From positions 1 through 44,243 of the forward strand of contig JAEZIB010000154.1 of assembly GCA_023416275.1 (NCBI GenBank): a stretch of 44,243 nt of DNA, read 5' to 3'. Below, one piece after another: positions 8,992 through 17,121 of the stretch. Each line of letters starts with the position of its first letter. The first letter of the stretch is position 1. The position numbers and the translations under genes are program-made. Source of the stretch: Bacillota bacterium (GTDB taxonomy: Bacteria > Bacillota > Clostridia > Acetivibrionales > DSM-1351). The notes below the pieces were generated by a model. It saw only the letters and a list, made by a program, of their open reading frames with translations, had not been told where the DNA came from and made no database searches.

Positions 8992-10899
8992 TTATTGATC
9001 CTCATTTTTTATTTCATTTTTGGATTGATCAATTAATCCACATAAAGGTTCACCATCATTCACTCTTCTCAAAACGAACTCTTTATTTGGTTCGTTAACT
9101 TTAGGCGGTGTGTTGTCTATTATAAAAACTTGATTGTTTTTTGATGTTTCAACCAAATATTTAAACAACTCTATATAAGTTTCAGGATCAATACTATCTT
9201 CTGATTCTTTATTTGTACCAATATTATTACTAACTGTGTCTAGCATAAGCAATGCAGGATGACAGTTATTTTCATCTTCAATATTTAGTTCCAATATTGC
9301 TCCTAAATAAGCAATTTGCATACATAATAGCAAACACCCACTTGTATGTTTAAGTACGCTTATACCGTTATAATATGGTAAATAATTATCACTACTAATG
9401 AAACATTTATCCTCTTGAATACTTGTAAATTTGAACCGGTACATCAAAGTTCTATATTTTTTGTTCAAAACCGTTAAAATATTTTCTTCTCTTTTTTGCA
9501 ACTTCATAAGTTCGTTTTTCTTTTTATTTAGAATATCTAATTGCCCATCTAGTCGAACTATTTGAGCTGAATTGCTCACAATTTCATTATGGATATCAAT
9601 AAAAGAATTAATTTTATTTCTTTCTTCTGTTATATCTTTTATTAAGGAGTTAATAGATTCAACTTCAGATAAATAAGGAACTTCCATATTTTTTTTATAT
9701 TCATTAAGAGCAGTAACATAAATCTTTCGTTTTTCATTTATTCTATTAATCTTGCCATTATCAATAGTCAATTTTTCGCGATCTATCAATAATAAATTTT
9801 GCAATGTGTCTATTTTATCTTCCATTTGATTAAGAGCTTTTTCAATATCCTCATTTGATTCATGGTTTTCCTGCTTAACCTCGATAATAGTATGACATAA
9901 AGGGCATCTCTCACTTTGTTCAGATATTTTGATTTTCTTCATTGCTTCTAAAGTGGCCTCTAATTTTTCCTTTTCCTCGAAATAATCATGAAGCAATAGT
10001 TCCTTATTTGTAGTTGATAAAGCAAGAATTCTAATATCTTCATTTATTTCAAATAAAGATTCGTCAATTTCTTTAATATCATTTTTCAAATCACTGAAAA
10101 CCTTTGAATTGTCATTTTTATTCTTTTTTAAAAGTTCTTTTTTCTCTAGATTTAAAGCTTCTATTTTTTTCGTATATTCTTCTCTATCAGATGTTAATTT
10201 AAGTAAATCCGTTACTTCTCTATTAAGTAAATATTCCTCTAATCCACTATTAATCTTTTCAAGCTTATTATATTCGTTCTGTTTAATTTGAATCTCATTA
10301 TTTATATCTTCTAAATCGGTAATAACTAAATCATTTATTATTTTAAATACTTCTTTGTTTTTACCAGAAACAAAAGTATTATTATTCTGTAAAAATTGGT
10401 TTGTCCCCAATTCTCCTTGGTGTACAAATACAAAACGCATAAAGTCTCTGAAAGATATTTTTTCTTGATTTAAATCATTGCTACCAGATTTTTTCCTTAA
10501 AATACTATGTAAAGGTATTTGAAATTGTTCTGCAAAAAAATCATTAGCTTCTTCAACTTTTTTACGCCATGGAGAATACTCTTGATGTTCATCAAATCCA
10601 CATAAATAAATACTAATTAAATTTTTATCGACTTTTAAATTTCTATTAATAGTATAAATTTTTTCTCCTGCTTTTAACTCTAAGAATACTTCATCACAGT
10701 ATTCAGCTAGCTCTGTCTGCACTGATAAATCTATGATATCTGACTTGCTACCTAAACAGTATGCTATTAAATTTAAAACTAAAGATTTTCCAGAAAATCC
10801 ATCACCTTTAATTATAATTAGAGATTCATCAATATCTAATGTTCTTTTATAGTTCTTTCCAGAAATAATTAGCCTAAGTAATCTTAATCTAGTTTTCAT
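8992..10899 (-). CDS. DUF3732-like Rad50/SMC-type ATPase of an ABC-three-component system
   Basis: The protein (635 residues) starts with a Walker A GDGFSGKS (Lys38) directly after a short beta strand, as in RecN/Rad50 relatives. Residues 190-470 are coiled coil around a zinc-hook-like CPLC (C332, C335). The C-terminal half of the ATPase head has HTSGCLLLCMQIAYLGAI at the place of the ABC signature and PALLMLDTVSNN as Walker B. The usual catalytic Glu after the Asp is Thr here. This layout matches the DUF3732 branch used as the ATPase of ABC-3C systems (ABC ATPase, small middle component, effector). Its ATG overlaps the preceding gene by 11 bp. The expected role is a DNA- or RNP-sensing motor that controls the SIR2 effector encoded two genes upstream. 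Confidence 0.82.
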   Translation of the reverse strand: MKTRLRLLRLIISGKNYKRTLDIDESLIIIKGDGFSGKSLVLNLIAYCLGSKSDIIDLSVQTELAEYCDEVFLELKAGEKIYTINRNLKVDKNLISIYLCGFDEHQEYSPWRKKVEEANDFFAEQFQIPLHSILRKKSGSNDLNQEKISFRDFMRFVFVHQGELGTNQFLQNNNTFVSGKNKEVFKIINDLVITDLEDINNEIQIKQNEYNKLEKINSGLEEYLLNREVTDLLKLTSDREEYTKKIEALNLEKKELLKKNKNDNSKVFSDLKNDIKEIDESLFEINEDIRILALSTTNKELLLHDYFEEKEKLEATLEAMKKIKISEQSERCPLCHTIIEVKQENHESNEDIEKALNQMEDKIDTLQNLLLIDREKLTIDNGKINRINEKRKIYVTALNEYKKNMEVPYLSEVESINSLIKDITEERNKINSFIDIHNEIVSNSAQIVRLDGQLDILNKKKNELMKLQKREENILTVLNKKYRTLMYRFKFTSIQEDKCFISSDNYLPYYNGISVLKHTSGCLLLCMQIAYLGAILELNIEDENNCHPALLMLDTVSNNIGTNKESEDSIDPETYIELFKYLVETSKNNQVFIIDNTPPKVNEPNKEFVLRRVNDGEPLCGLIDQSKNEIKNEDQ

Positions 10900-11356
10900 T
10901 TTTCACCAAAACCTCTCTTTGATTCTTACTACTAAATTTCCTGTTTTCTATTATATTCTTACATTTTTCAATTTCCCTTTCAAAATAACTATTCTCAAGG
11001 TTTGAAACAAGTGATTTTCCTTCTTCAGTGATTTTACTGTACATTACATTTTTTTTCTCAGTAGTTTCTATATCTATTTTTATAAACTTTTGGTTAGATA
11101 ATATAATCATATTATCCCTAATTGTCTTTTCATAAGTTAAATAGTTATTTTGAATAAAAGTTTCATCAATATAAAAGTTATTTGAGGAACCCATAGCCGT
11201 CATAGTTAATAATGTGAAATAATAAAGTATCTCATCAAAATCTATGCCTTTTCTACGTTGCTTAAAAAGGTATAATATAATAAGCATTTGAATGCATTCT
11301 ATATATTTATTTTCAAATAAATATTTCAGATCTATTGGTAATTTACTTACTTTCAA
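10889..11356 (-). CDS. Small winged-helix-like middle component of the ABC-3C trio
   Basis: This 155-residue protein is mostly helical; its second half has a winged-helix look, with a helix-turn-helix followed by KKNVMYSKITEEGKSLV, the beta-wing and tail typical of MarR- or ArsR-like folds. The only start that allows a normal length is TTG at 11356, with GGGGG about nine bases upstream, inside the end of the SIR2 gene (14-bp overlap). Its own end overlaps the ATPase gene by 11 bp, so the three proteins are translationally coupled. Position and size fit the middle component of ABC-three-component systems, which bridges effector and ATPase. I recognise it by context more than by sequence. Confidence 0.7.
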   Translation of the reverse strand: MKVSKLPIDLKYLFENKYIECIQMLIILYLFKQRRKGIDFDEILYYFTLLTMTAMGSSNNFYIDETFIQNNYLTYEKTIRDNMIILSNQKFIKIDIETTEKKNVMYSKITEEGKSLVSNLENSYFEREIEKCKNIIENRKFSSKNQREVLVKNEN

Positions 11357-12665
11357 TTCTCTTTTCCCCCCACCATACTTCTTTTTCTGATTTCATATCA
11401 TCGGCTAATATATGGATAAAACCTTGCTTATTAATTTCATTAGGCATATTATCTTCGCTTATAATTTTTCTTAATTTTGTAAATTCTAGATTTCCCAATG
11501 ACTTATGTACAGCTTTTAAAAACTTCTTACTATCTTTGTCCTCTTCATATGTTGAAATCAATAGTTCTTTATATTTCATATATGTTAATGCCAAAAAGTG
11601 ATCCGCATATTTATTGCTATTTTTTAGTCCTGATTTTTTTAGCCATCTAAAGTACTGTTCAGCTGTGAAAAAACATTCTTTACTATAATCCACCTTTATT
11701 TCATCTATATTCTCTGCCCTTAATTTTCTACAAAATAAGTTCTTTTCAAGTTGTTGTTTTTCATCCGTGTTGGGCAACTCATCAATGGAGATCTCATACT
11801 CTTCCAAATTGTTTTCAACATCAGGTATAGTTGTACATATCTCATCAATAATTACTCTTATTTCCTTCTGATGAGATGACTTATTGGGATCATATGATAT
11901 GGTCTCAATATTATAAGTTTGCTTTAAATATGTAATAACTTCATGAGTTGGATTCGCTAAAACTATGTAATGCTTCGAATTAAAATATTCATTATTATCC
12001 TTAATGATATTTTGTATGAAAACATCATTAAAAGAAAATCCAACAAATAAAAACGTCTTGACTCCAGAAAACACTGAAAACAAAGCCTTATATACATTGT
12101 TATCATACAACTCTTTATATTTTTCTTGGCTTATAACTATACTACTACTGTCACTGATATGACCATGTAAATGGAAAATTCGATTTTCATCAGTTCCGTT
12201 CATAAGATCTTGTATATTTGTCTTAACATCTTTTAGATTCAAAGGTATATAATTAGTTTTTAAATACTGCTGAATAATGTGATCATAATTTGTAGTGAAA
12301 TATAAATTAAAACCGTACTTGGCTAAGTCCTCATAATTATTTTCTATCCCCACAAGCTCTTTAGGAATACACTTGTTTATTTTACTTACAATAAAGTTCT
12401 GGATATCTTCTTCAGTCCTATTTAGATATTTTTTAATGTTTTTTACTGCTTCCCAGTAATCATACTTATCTAAATCATACTTTAGAACATTTAAAAAAGA
12501 AGCTCCATTTACATCCTCTATACCCATAGCTAGCGCGCATTCTTCTATTAATTTTCCCCAATCTGGCACGTTAAATGGTATAGATAATCCAGCCCCTAAA
12601 AACGGAACTATATTACCCTTTTTATAAAGTCCTTGTAGTTCTTTTATAAAAGACTTATTACTCAT
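11343..12665 (-). CDS. SIR2-fold (SIR2_2-type) effector protein
   Basis: The 440-residue product begins with FLGAGLSIPF (NAD-binding GAG motif) near residue 22, followed by FTTNYDHII near 126 and HLHGH near 164. These hold the Asn and His used for NAD cleavage in SIR2 proteins. FLFVGFSFND near residue 200 completes the fold. Residues 270-440 are a helical extension that probably docks to the partner proteins encoded just downstream. In defence systems this domain is usually an NADase that depletes NAD+ in infected cells. It is the first gene of the minus-strand defence operon. ATG at 12665 follows GAGGGTGG at good spacing, and a plausible promoter lies 40-70 bp upstream. Enzyme fold is confident; NAD depletion as the outcome is inference. 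Confidence 0.87.
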   Translation of the reverse strand: MSNKSFIKELQGLYKKGNIVPFLGAGLSIPFNVPDWGKLIEECALAMGIEDVNGASFLNVLKYDLDKYDYWEAVKNIKKYLNRTEEDIQNFIVSKINKCIPKELVGIENNYEDLAKYGFNLYFTTNYDHIIQQYLKTNYIPLNLKDVKTNIQDLMNGTDENRIFHLHGHISDSSSIVISQEKYKELYDNNVYKALFSVFSGVKTFLFVGFSFNDVFIQNIIKDNNEYFNSKHYIVLANPTHEVITYLKQTYNIETISYDPNKSSHQKEIRVIIDEICTTIPDVENNLEEYEISIDELPNTDEKQQLEKNLFCRKLRAENIDEIKVDYSKECFFTAEQYFRWLKKSGLKNSNKYADHFLALTYMKYKELLISTYEEDKDSKKFLKAVHKSLGNLEFTKLRKIISEDNMPNEINKQGFIHILADDMKSEKEVWWGEKRIESK

Positions 12666-12706
12666 ACATCCACCCTCTTAACTGCCTTTACAGGAATCTA
12701 AATTTT

Positions 12707-12736
12707 CTATAACACAAGTTTTATAACTTAACTCAA
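12707..12736 (-). promoter_or_regulatory. Candidate promoter of the defence operon
   Basis: On the minus strand TTGAGT (12736-12731) is followed after 18 bases by TTATAG (12712-12707), about 40 bp upstream of the SIR2 start codon. The match to sigma-A elements is fair and the DNA is AT-rich, so chance is possible. Confidence 0.35.
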
Positions 12737-12754
12737 TTATAAAACATACAAATA

Positions 12755-12927
12755 CTATAATTTATTTATCTTACGAGCATCTACAGGCTTGTCCACTTCT
12801 TTAGGGATTGCCCATGCCACCCTAATCGAACAGCTCCTTCTACCCGTCCTTGCTCATATAGAGCCTGAACTCTACGCTGAGATACACCCCATTTTTCTGC
12901 TGTTTCTTTAGCAGTAATATATTCCAA
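12755..12927 (-). pseudogene. Frameshifted small helix-turn-helix DNA-binding protein
   Basis: From a TTG at 12927 the frame reads LEYITAKETAEKWGVSQRR and continues to RLGW, then hits a stop in an unrelated frame. Shifting by one base at about 12820 restores VAWAIPKEVDKPVDARKIN and a stop at 12755. The joined product of about 57 residues matches the common clostridial family of tiny helix-turn-helix proteins that accompany toxins and accessory genes. One lost base explains the break. It lies just upstream of the defence operon and could be the remnant of its regulator or of an unrelated gene. Confidence 0.7.
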
Positions 12928-13008
12928 TTAATATAATTTTCCATATAATAGTATACACGAAGAAACGAATAAAAACAACATTTTTAGAAAATTATGTAAA
13001 TAAAGGTG

Positions 13009-13376
13009 TTATTCCTTTAATTTTGGGATTTCATCAAGGCAATTGCTATCATCTTGATATGTGTATAGTTCCTTAATAGCATTTGTAAAGCTAACCATTG
13101 CAGAAGTTTTACCTACACCTCTGTCTCCTGTAAATGCAATTATATTATTATAATCTTTAATTTATTATAAAAGTTGAGAACAGTTTTTTATGTTACCACC
13201 ATTATTAATTTTTGAATTATTTACAATACTCAGCAAGTTATCAGCAGCTTCATTGTATACGTCCTTTAATAAAGATGTTCCGAATTGTTTAATTTCTTCA
13301 ACTTTTACTTTATAAAGTTCATCCAACAATATATTTTTAATAAACCGTCGTTTTTATATAATTCAACCATATTCAT
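13009..13376 (-). pseudogene. Decayed P-loop ATPase, N-terminal remnant
   Basis: Starting at ATG 13376 (AAAAAAGGAG upstream) the frame gives MNMVELYKNDG and then needs a one-base shift to continue as LLDELYKVKVEEIKQFG. A further break occurs near 13165, after which the frame reads YNNIIAFTGDRGVGKTSAM, an intact Walker A, and stops at 13009. No Walker B region follows. This is the degraded start of an ATPase, possibly a defence-type NTPase, cut short at the edge of the island. Its family cannot be assigned from what is left. Confidence 0.65.
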
Positions 13377-13610
13377 TTAAATTCTCCTTTTTTATTGTCT
13401 CTCTTGTTATAGATTATTCTGTAAAATTTTAAATTCACCTGCTAAAACAGTAAATATTTTATTACATTTTTATATTACTTCCAATTATATAAAGACCATC
13501 GCATAAATATGCTCTTATATATTTAAAAGCAATTCCAAATTATCATCTATCACTGTGAAATATTATTACTTTTATGTATAGCATCCCAAACAAATGTTCA
13601 AACTCTAAAT
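13377..13610. other. AT-rich spacer between island remnants and the recombinase element
   Basis: I see no gene or convincing signal here. The stretch separates the decayed ATPase from the first 40-bp recombination-site-like sequence. Confidence 0.5.
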
Positions 13611-13650
13611 AAATGAAATTAAATTCATTTAAATAAAAATAAATTTGATT
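13611..13650 (+). repeat. 40-bp recombination-site-like sequence, copy A
   Basis: It begins AAATGAAATTAAATTCATTT and ends AAATTTGATT. It shares the outer TTGATT end, the AATTCA at position 12 and the exact 40-bp length with copies B and C; the left end differs by one base (AATGAA instead of AATCAA). It ends 13 bp before the start codon of the first, damaged integrase gene, the same spacing as copy B to the intact integrase. Confidence 0.7.
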
Positions 13651-13663
13651 TAGGAGTGAGAAT

Positions 13664-14665
13664 ATGGAAAACGATATTAATGATAGTGATTTTGTAGTAA
13701 CCAGTAGTCACCCCCAAACCCAAGCGAATACATTAGACGACAGAAGTGATAATGATTGTTTATCAGAAGATACCTATAGACTAATACTAAAGAGCTATGC
13801 TGATAGACTAGCAGCTAAACAGCTTAAGCCATCAGTTATTAAAATGGTTATTAATACCATTAATGATTTTTATCTATTTACAAATAAGTACCCTTGGGAT
13901 TGGACTGCTGAAGCTTTTGATGAGTGGCGTTACTATTTATATAGAGAAAGAAATAATTGTGAAGCAACACAGCGTAAAAAACAAAATATAATTTCACAAT
14001 TTCAATCATTTTTAGTTAATTCCCCACAACTTAGTGAGCTTTATGAAGTCAAATTCGGTAAAAAGCCTTTATTAATTCGTTCAGGTAATAACCTTATACC
14101 TCGTAAATTTCCTGATGAAAACAAAGAAAAACATTTATTTTTTACAAAAGAAGAATTAATGAGTTTATGGCTGTATTTTGATAAGCAAATAACTTTAGCA
14201 AAAGAAAGTAAATCTCGGAAATTAAGACTATTACAAAGAGATAAAATACTATATCTACTTATGTATTTTTGTGGATTACGTGCAAATGAAGTCTTAATGC
14301 TAGATACCACAGATTTAATATGCAATCCCCCAAATACAGATTGGAATAATCTTGGTATCATTATAAAAGATAGAAAAGTTTGTTGGAAAAATCTATATAG
14401 TGCTCAAACAGTTTGGATGTCAGAAACATGTTCCAAATATTTAAAATGGTATCTTGAAAACATAAGACCATTATTTATAAGTGATGATAATTCTAGCCTA
14501 TTTCTTTCTGAAATGGGATGTCGCATGAATTCAAATTCTATAGCAAGGAATTTTAAAGAACATCTTAAATGTGCTGGACTTCAATGCGAAGGGCACTCAA
14601 CCTACTCTCTTAGGCGCAGTAATATCATCCATACGTATCAAGACTTGCAGATTAGTCCAACTTAA
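13664..14665 (+). pseudogene. Truncated tyrosine recombinase, inactive duplicate
   Basis: The 333-residue frame is closely similar along its length to the intact recombinase encoded at 15013, including the SAM-like core-binding domain (YPWDWTAEAFDEW, LYRERNNCEATQR) and the first catalytic Arg in CGLRANEVLMLDT. The catalytic C-terminus is broken. The HxxR motif has become TYSLRR with His lost, the GKASGG-type beta-hairpin lysine region is absent, and the frame ends at QISPT. The DNA just after the stop (attcaa then cacact) still resembles the end of the intact gene with bases deleted, so the nucleophile Tyr is gone. AGGAGTGAG precedes the ATG. This is best read as a decayed earlier copy of the same element's integrase, left when a second copy inserted beside it. 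Confidence 0.82.
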
Positions 14666-14959
14666 TTCAAAAACACACTAAATTTACATTTAATAGTATT
14701 AAAACTATGAAAATATAATATCTAGTCAGGTATCAAATGAATTAACGGTCAATTTGATAAAAATACTTTCTAGGGAATTATGTTTGATAATAGCATATAT
14801 CTATTAATTCATATAAAACAAAGTATTTCAATTATTTGATTTGAGATACTTTACTTTTTGTTTATTTATGAATTGAAATATATACTAAAATACTCTCTTA
14901 TTTTGAAAAAAGATAGTATTTTATGTATATATTTCTAAAAGTCTGTACACACTTATAAT
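14666..14959. other. Decayed remnant and spacer after the dead integrase
   Basis: The first 40 bases are a deleted version of the integrase 3' end. The rest is AT-rich with no coding signal apart from a hairpin at 14887-14922. Confidence 0.5.
14887..14922. terminator. Hairpin, possible terminator
   Basis: AAAATACTCTCTT pairs with AAGATAGTATTTT (one mismatch) around a 10-base loop, with T-rich flanks on both strands. It could isolate the element's integrase from read-through. No strong T run decides a direction. Confidence 0.45.
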
Positions 14960-14999
14960 AAATCAAATTAAATTCATTTTAATTCAATCTATTTTGATT
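14960..14999 (+). repeat. 40-bp recombination-site-like sequence, copy B (left end of the intact element)
   Basis: It begins AAATCAAATTAAATTCATTT and ends TATTTTGATT, with inverted outer hexamers AATCAA and TTGATT. It shares 19 of its first 20 bases with copy A. It ends 13 bp before the ATG of the intact integrase, so any promoter for that gene must lie in or to the left of the site. Confidence 0.75.
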
Positions 15000-15012
15000 G
15001 TGGAGCAATTAT

Positions 15013-16155
15013 ATGGAAACACATTTAAAGAACAAATTAAAATTAGTAGTAAATAGTAGTGTTCATCCCGAGAACGCTCAACCAAATAAGGGTAATAGTG
15101 TAAGCCTTGAAGAAGACACCTATACACAAATACTAAATGCCTACACAAACAGACTTATGGCTAGACGTCTTAAGCCATCAAGTATAAAGACTACTATTAA
15201 TACTATAAATGACCTATTTTTATTTACAAGTAAATATCCTTGGGATTGGACAGCTGAGGCTTTCGATGAATGGTGTGCTTATTTATATAGAGAAAGAAAT
15301 AATTGTGAAGCAACTCAACGTCATAAGCAAAATATGATTTCACGATTTCAGTCTTTTTTAGTTGAATCTCCACAACTTAGCGAGCTTTGTAAAGTAAACT
15401 TTTGGAAAAAGCCTTTATTAATTTGCTCAGAAGATAACCTCATACCCCATAAAGTACCTGATGAAAATAAAGAAAAGAGATTAGCCTTTACAAAGGATCA
15501 TCTAAAATGCTTATGGTCATACTTTGATGAACAAATAGCTTTTGCATACAACAATAAATCCAAAAGTTTAAAGGTATTACAAAGAGATAAGGTGTTATAC
15601 CTTATCATTTATTACTATGGACTAAGAGCAAATGAAGTTTCTATGCTAGACACAACTGACTTTTTATATAACCCCAAGCGTCCTGAATGGGATAACTTTG
15701 GGGGTGTAATTGTCAGATTTGGAAAGGCTAGTGGAGGTAGTCCCCCAAAACGTCGTACTGTATGGACTATTTCTGAAACTTCAGTTGAATACTTAAGGTG
15801 GTATCTTGAAAGTATCAGACCATTATTTGGCTTTGATGAAAGCAAGAGCTTATTTCTTACGGAGCGTGGATGCCGTATGAATCCAAAGACTATTACTCAG
15901 AATTTTAAAGAACACCTTAAATGTGCTGGTCTTCCATATGAAAATTATTCAACTCATTGTCTCAGACATAGTTATATAAGTCATTTATCAGAAGACTTAG
16001 AAATCAGTCCAAGATTTATTCAAGAGCAAGTAGGTCACACTTATTTAGCCACAACACAAATATATACTCACCTTTCAGATTCTTTTGTAACAAAACAACT
16101 TACAAACGTAATAGACCGCCAGTTGGCAAAATTCTTACCGAAGGGATGTAATTGA
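15013..16155 (+). CDS. Tyrosine recombinase/integrase of the element
   Basis: With ATG at 15013 (TGGAGC seven bases upstream; a TTG at 14998 would overlap the recombination site) the protein has 380 residues, the usual length for the family. Residues 30-120 form the core-binding domain. The catalytic set is complete: Arg in YGLRANEVSML, Lys in the hairpin GKASGGSPPKRRTV, HxxR in THCLRHSYI, His in VGHTYLATTQ and the nucleophile Tyr in QIYTHL. The GGSPPKRRTV hairpin recalls recombinases of transposons such as Tn554. It is the first gene of a five-gene operon in which every pair overlaps, and should cut and join the 40-bp sites. Confidence 0.95.
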   Translation: METHLKNKLKLVVNSSVHPENAQPNKGNSVSLEEDTYTQILNAYTNRLMARRLKPSSIKTTINTINDLFLFTSKYPWDWTAEAFDEWCAYLYRERNNCEATQRHKQNMISRFQSFLVESPQLSELCKVNFWKKPLLICSEDNLIPHKVPDENKEKRLAFTKDHLKCLWSYFDEQIAFAYNNKSKSLKVLQRDKVLYLIIYYYGLRANEVSMLDTTDFLYNPKRPEWDNFGGVIVRFGKASGGSPPKRRTVWTISETSVEYLRWYLESIRPLFGFDESKSLFLTERGCRMNPKTITQNFKEHLKCAGLPYENYSTHCLRHSYISHLSEDLEISPRFIQEQVGHTYLATTQIYTHLSDSFVTKQLTNVIDRQLAKFLPKGCN

Positions 16156-16772
16156 AAATGATTGAAACCAGTATCTTTAATAGATTTACTTATACTAAAA
16201 CAAAAGAGTTTTGGAATTCCTTTGATACAATATCTGAAGAATATTCTCCTGATTCTCTTAATTATATTACAGTACAAAGAGACAAAATTATTTTTCAGTT
16301 ATGCTATTCATATGGCTTAAGAATTGAAGAAATAATAAACTTAACCCTAATGGATTTTAACTTTAGTGATGAGTCTCATGAATCATTCGGAAGCATATAC
16401 GTACAAAAGATAAACAATAGACTTATATATCCTCTATTCCATGAAGCAACAGAGGATATCCGTAAATATCTCGATATTATCAGTATTAATAGCAAACCCT
16501 GTAACAGCAAATTATTTTCAACCATTAAGGGTAATATTCTATCTCAACATTATATGAACAATAGATTAAGAATTTACAATTCAAAGCTCCCATTGTCACA
16601 AAGGATAGAAAGCATAAACCTATTCCGGCAATATTATATAGCTGATATATTAAGGATTAAAAGTCTTTCTCAGAGTTTTATAAATAATCAAATCGGCAAC
16701 AATATATCAAATAACCAAGTTTATTTGCACTTACAACCTAATAAAATTTATTTTGGAGGTAATTATGTTTAA
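16152..16772 (+). CDS. Mini tyrosine recombinase-like protein lacking the core-binding domain
   Basis: The 206-residue protein aligns only with the catalytic half of tyrosine recombinases. YGLRIEEIINLTLMDF supplies the first Arg. INLFRQYYIADIL matches the HxxR helix with His replaced by Asn but Arg kept. IGNNISNNQVYLHL matches the last motif with His replaced by Asn and Tyr kept. It has no N-terminal DNA-clamp domain. Translation probably starts at TTG 16152, overlapping the integrase stop by four bases, with AAGGGA upstream; ATG 16158 is the alternative. It may assist or regulate the intact recombinase, or be a directionality partner. A weak independent recombinase activity cannot be excluded since Arg, Arg and Tyr remain. 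Confidence 0.8.
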   Translation: MKMIETSIFNRFTYTKTKEFWNSFDTISEEYSPDSLNYITVQRDKIIFQLCYSYGLRIEEIINLTLMDFNFSDESHESFGSIYVQKINNRLIYPLFHEATEDIRKYLDIISINSKPCNSKLFSTIKGNILSQHYMNNRLRIYNSKLPLSQRIESINLFRQYYIADILRIKSLSQSFINNQIGNNISNNQVYLHLQPNKIYFGGNYV

Positions 16773-17121
16773 GTGGCGATTGAAAGAAAAAATGGCTGAG
16801 AAAGGAATATGGCGGTGTACAGACTTAACTAAATTATTAAATGCACATGGTGTCAATATCACTTCTTCAATGGTTACAATAATTGTTGATAAGATGCCAG
16901 AAAGAATCAATACTAAGGTTCTTGATGCTTTATGCGATATTCTTGAATGTACACCTGCTGATATTATGGTACACACTTCATCTGGTAAGAATGCTGAAAA
17001 ATTGCTAAAAGCAGTTGGTGATGAAATTGGTATTAAGCCTGGTCCAAAACCCCGTAAAAAATCAGAGCAGTCTGACATACCTACTTCTATACTGGGGCCA
17101 AAAGGTGGTGTAATTAATTAA
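16765..17121 (+). CDS. XRE-type (Cro/C1) helix-turn-helix regulator
   Basis: The 118-residue protein has a helix-turn-helix at residues 1-70 (RLKEKMAEKGIWRCTDLTKL, then SSMVTIIVDK and VLDALCDILECTPADIM), the pattern of the small Cro-like HTH_26 group. The tail contains GIKPGPKPRKKSEQ, a basic AT-hook-like stretch. ATG at 16765 is chosen because GGAGG lies five bases upstream; a TTG at 16753 would fall before it. The gene overlaps the end of the mini recombinase by eight bases and touches the next start as TAATG. It probably represses or times the element's operon. Confidence 0.88.
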   Translation: MFKWRLKEKMAEKGIWRCTDLTKLLNAHGVNITSSMVTIIVDKMPERINTKVLDALCDILECTPADIMVHTSSGKNAEKLLKAVGDEIGIKPGPKPRKKSEQSDIPTSILGPKGGVIN

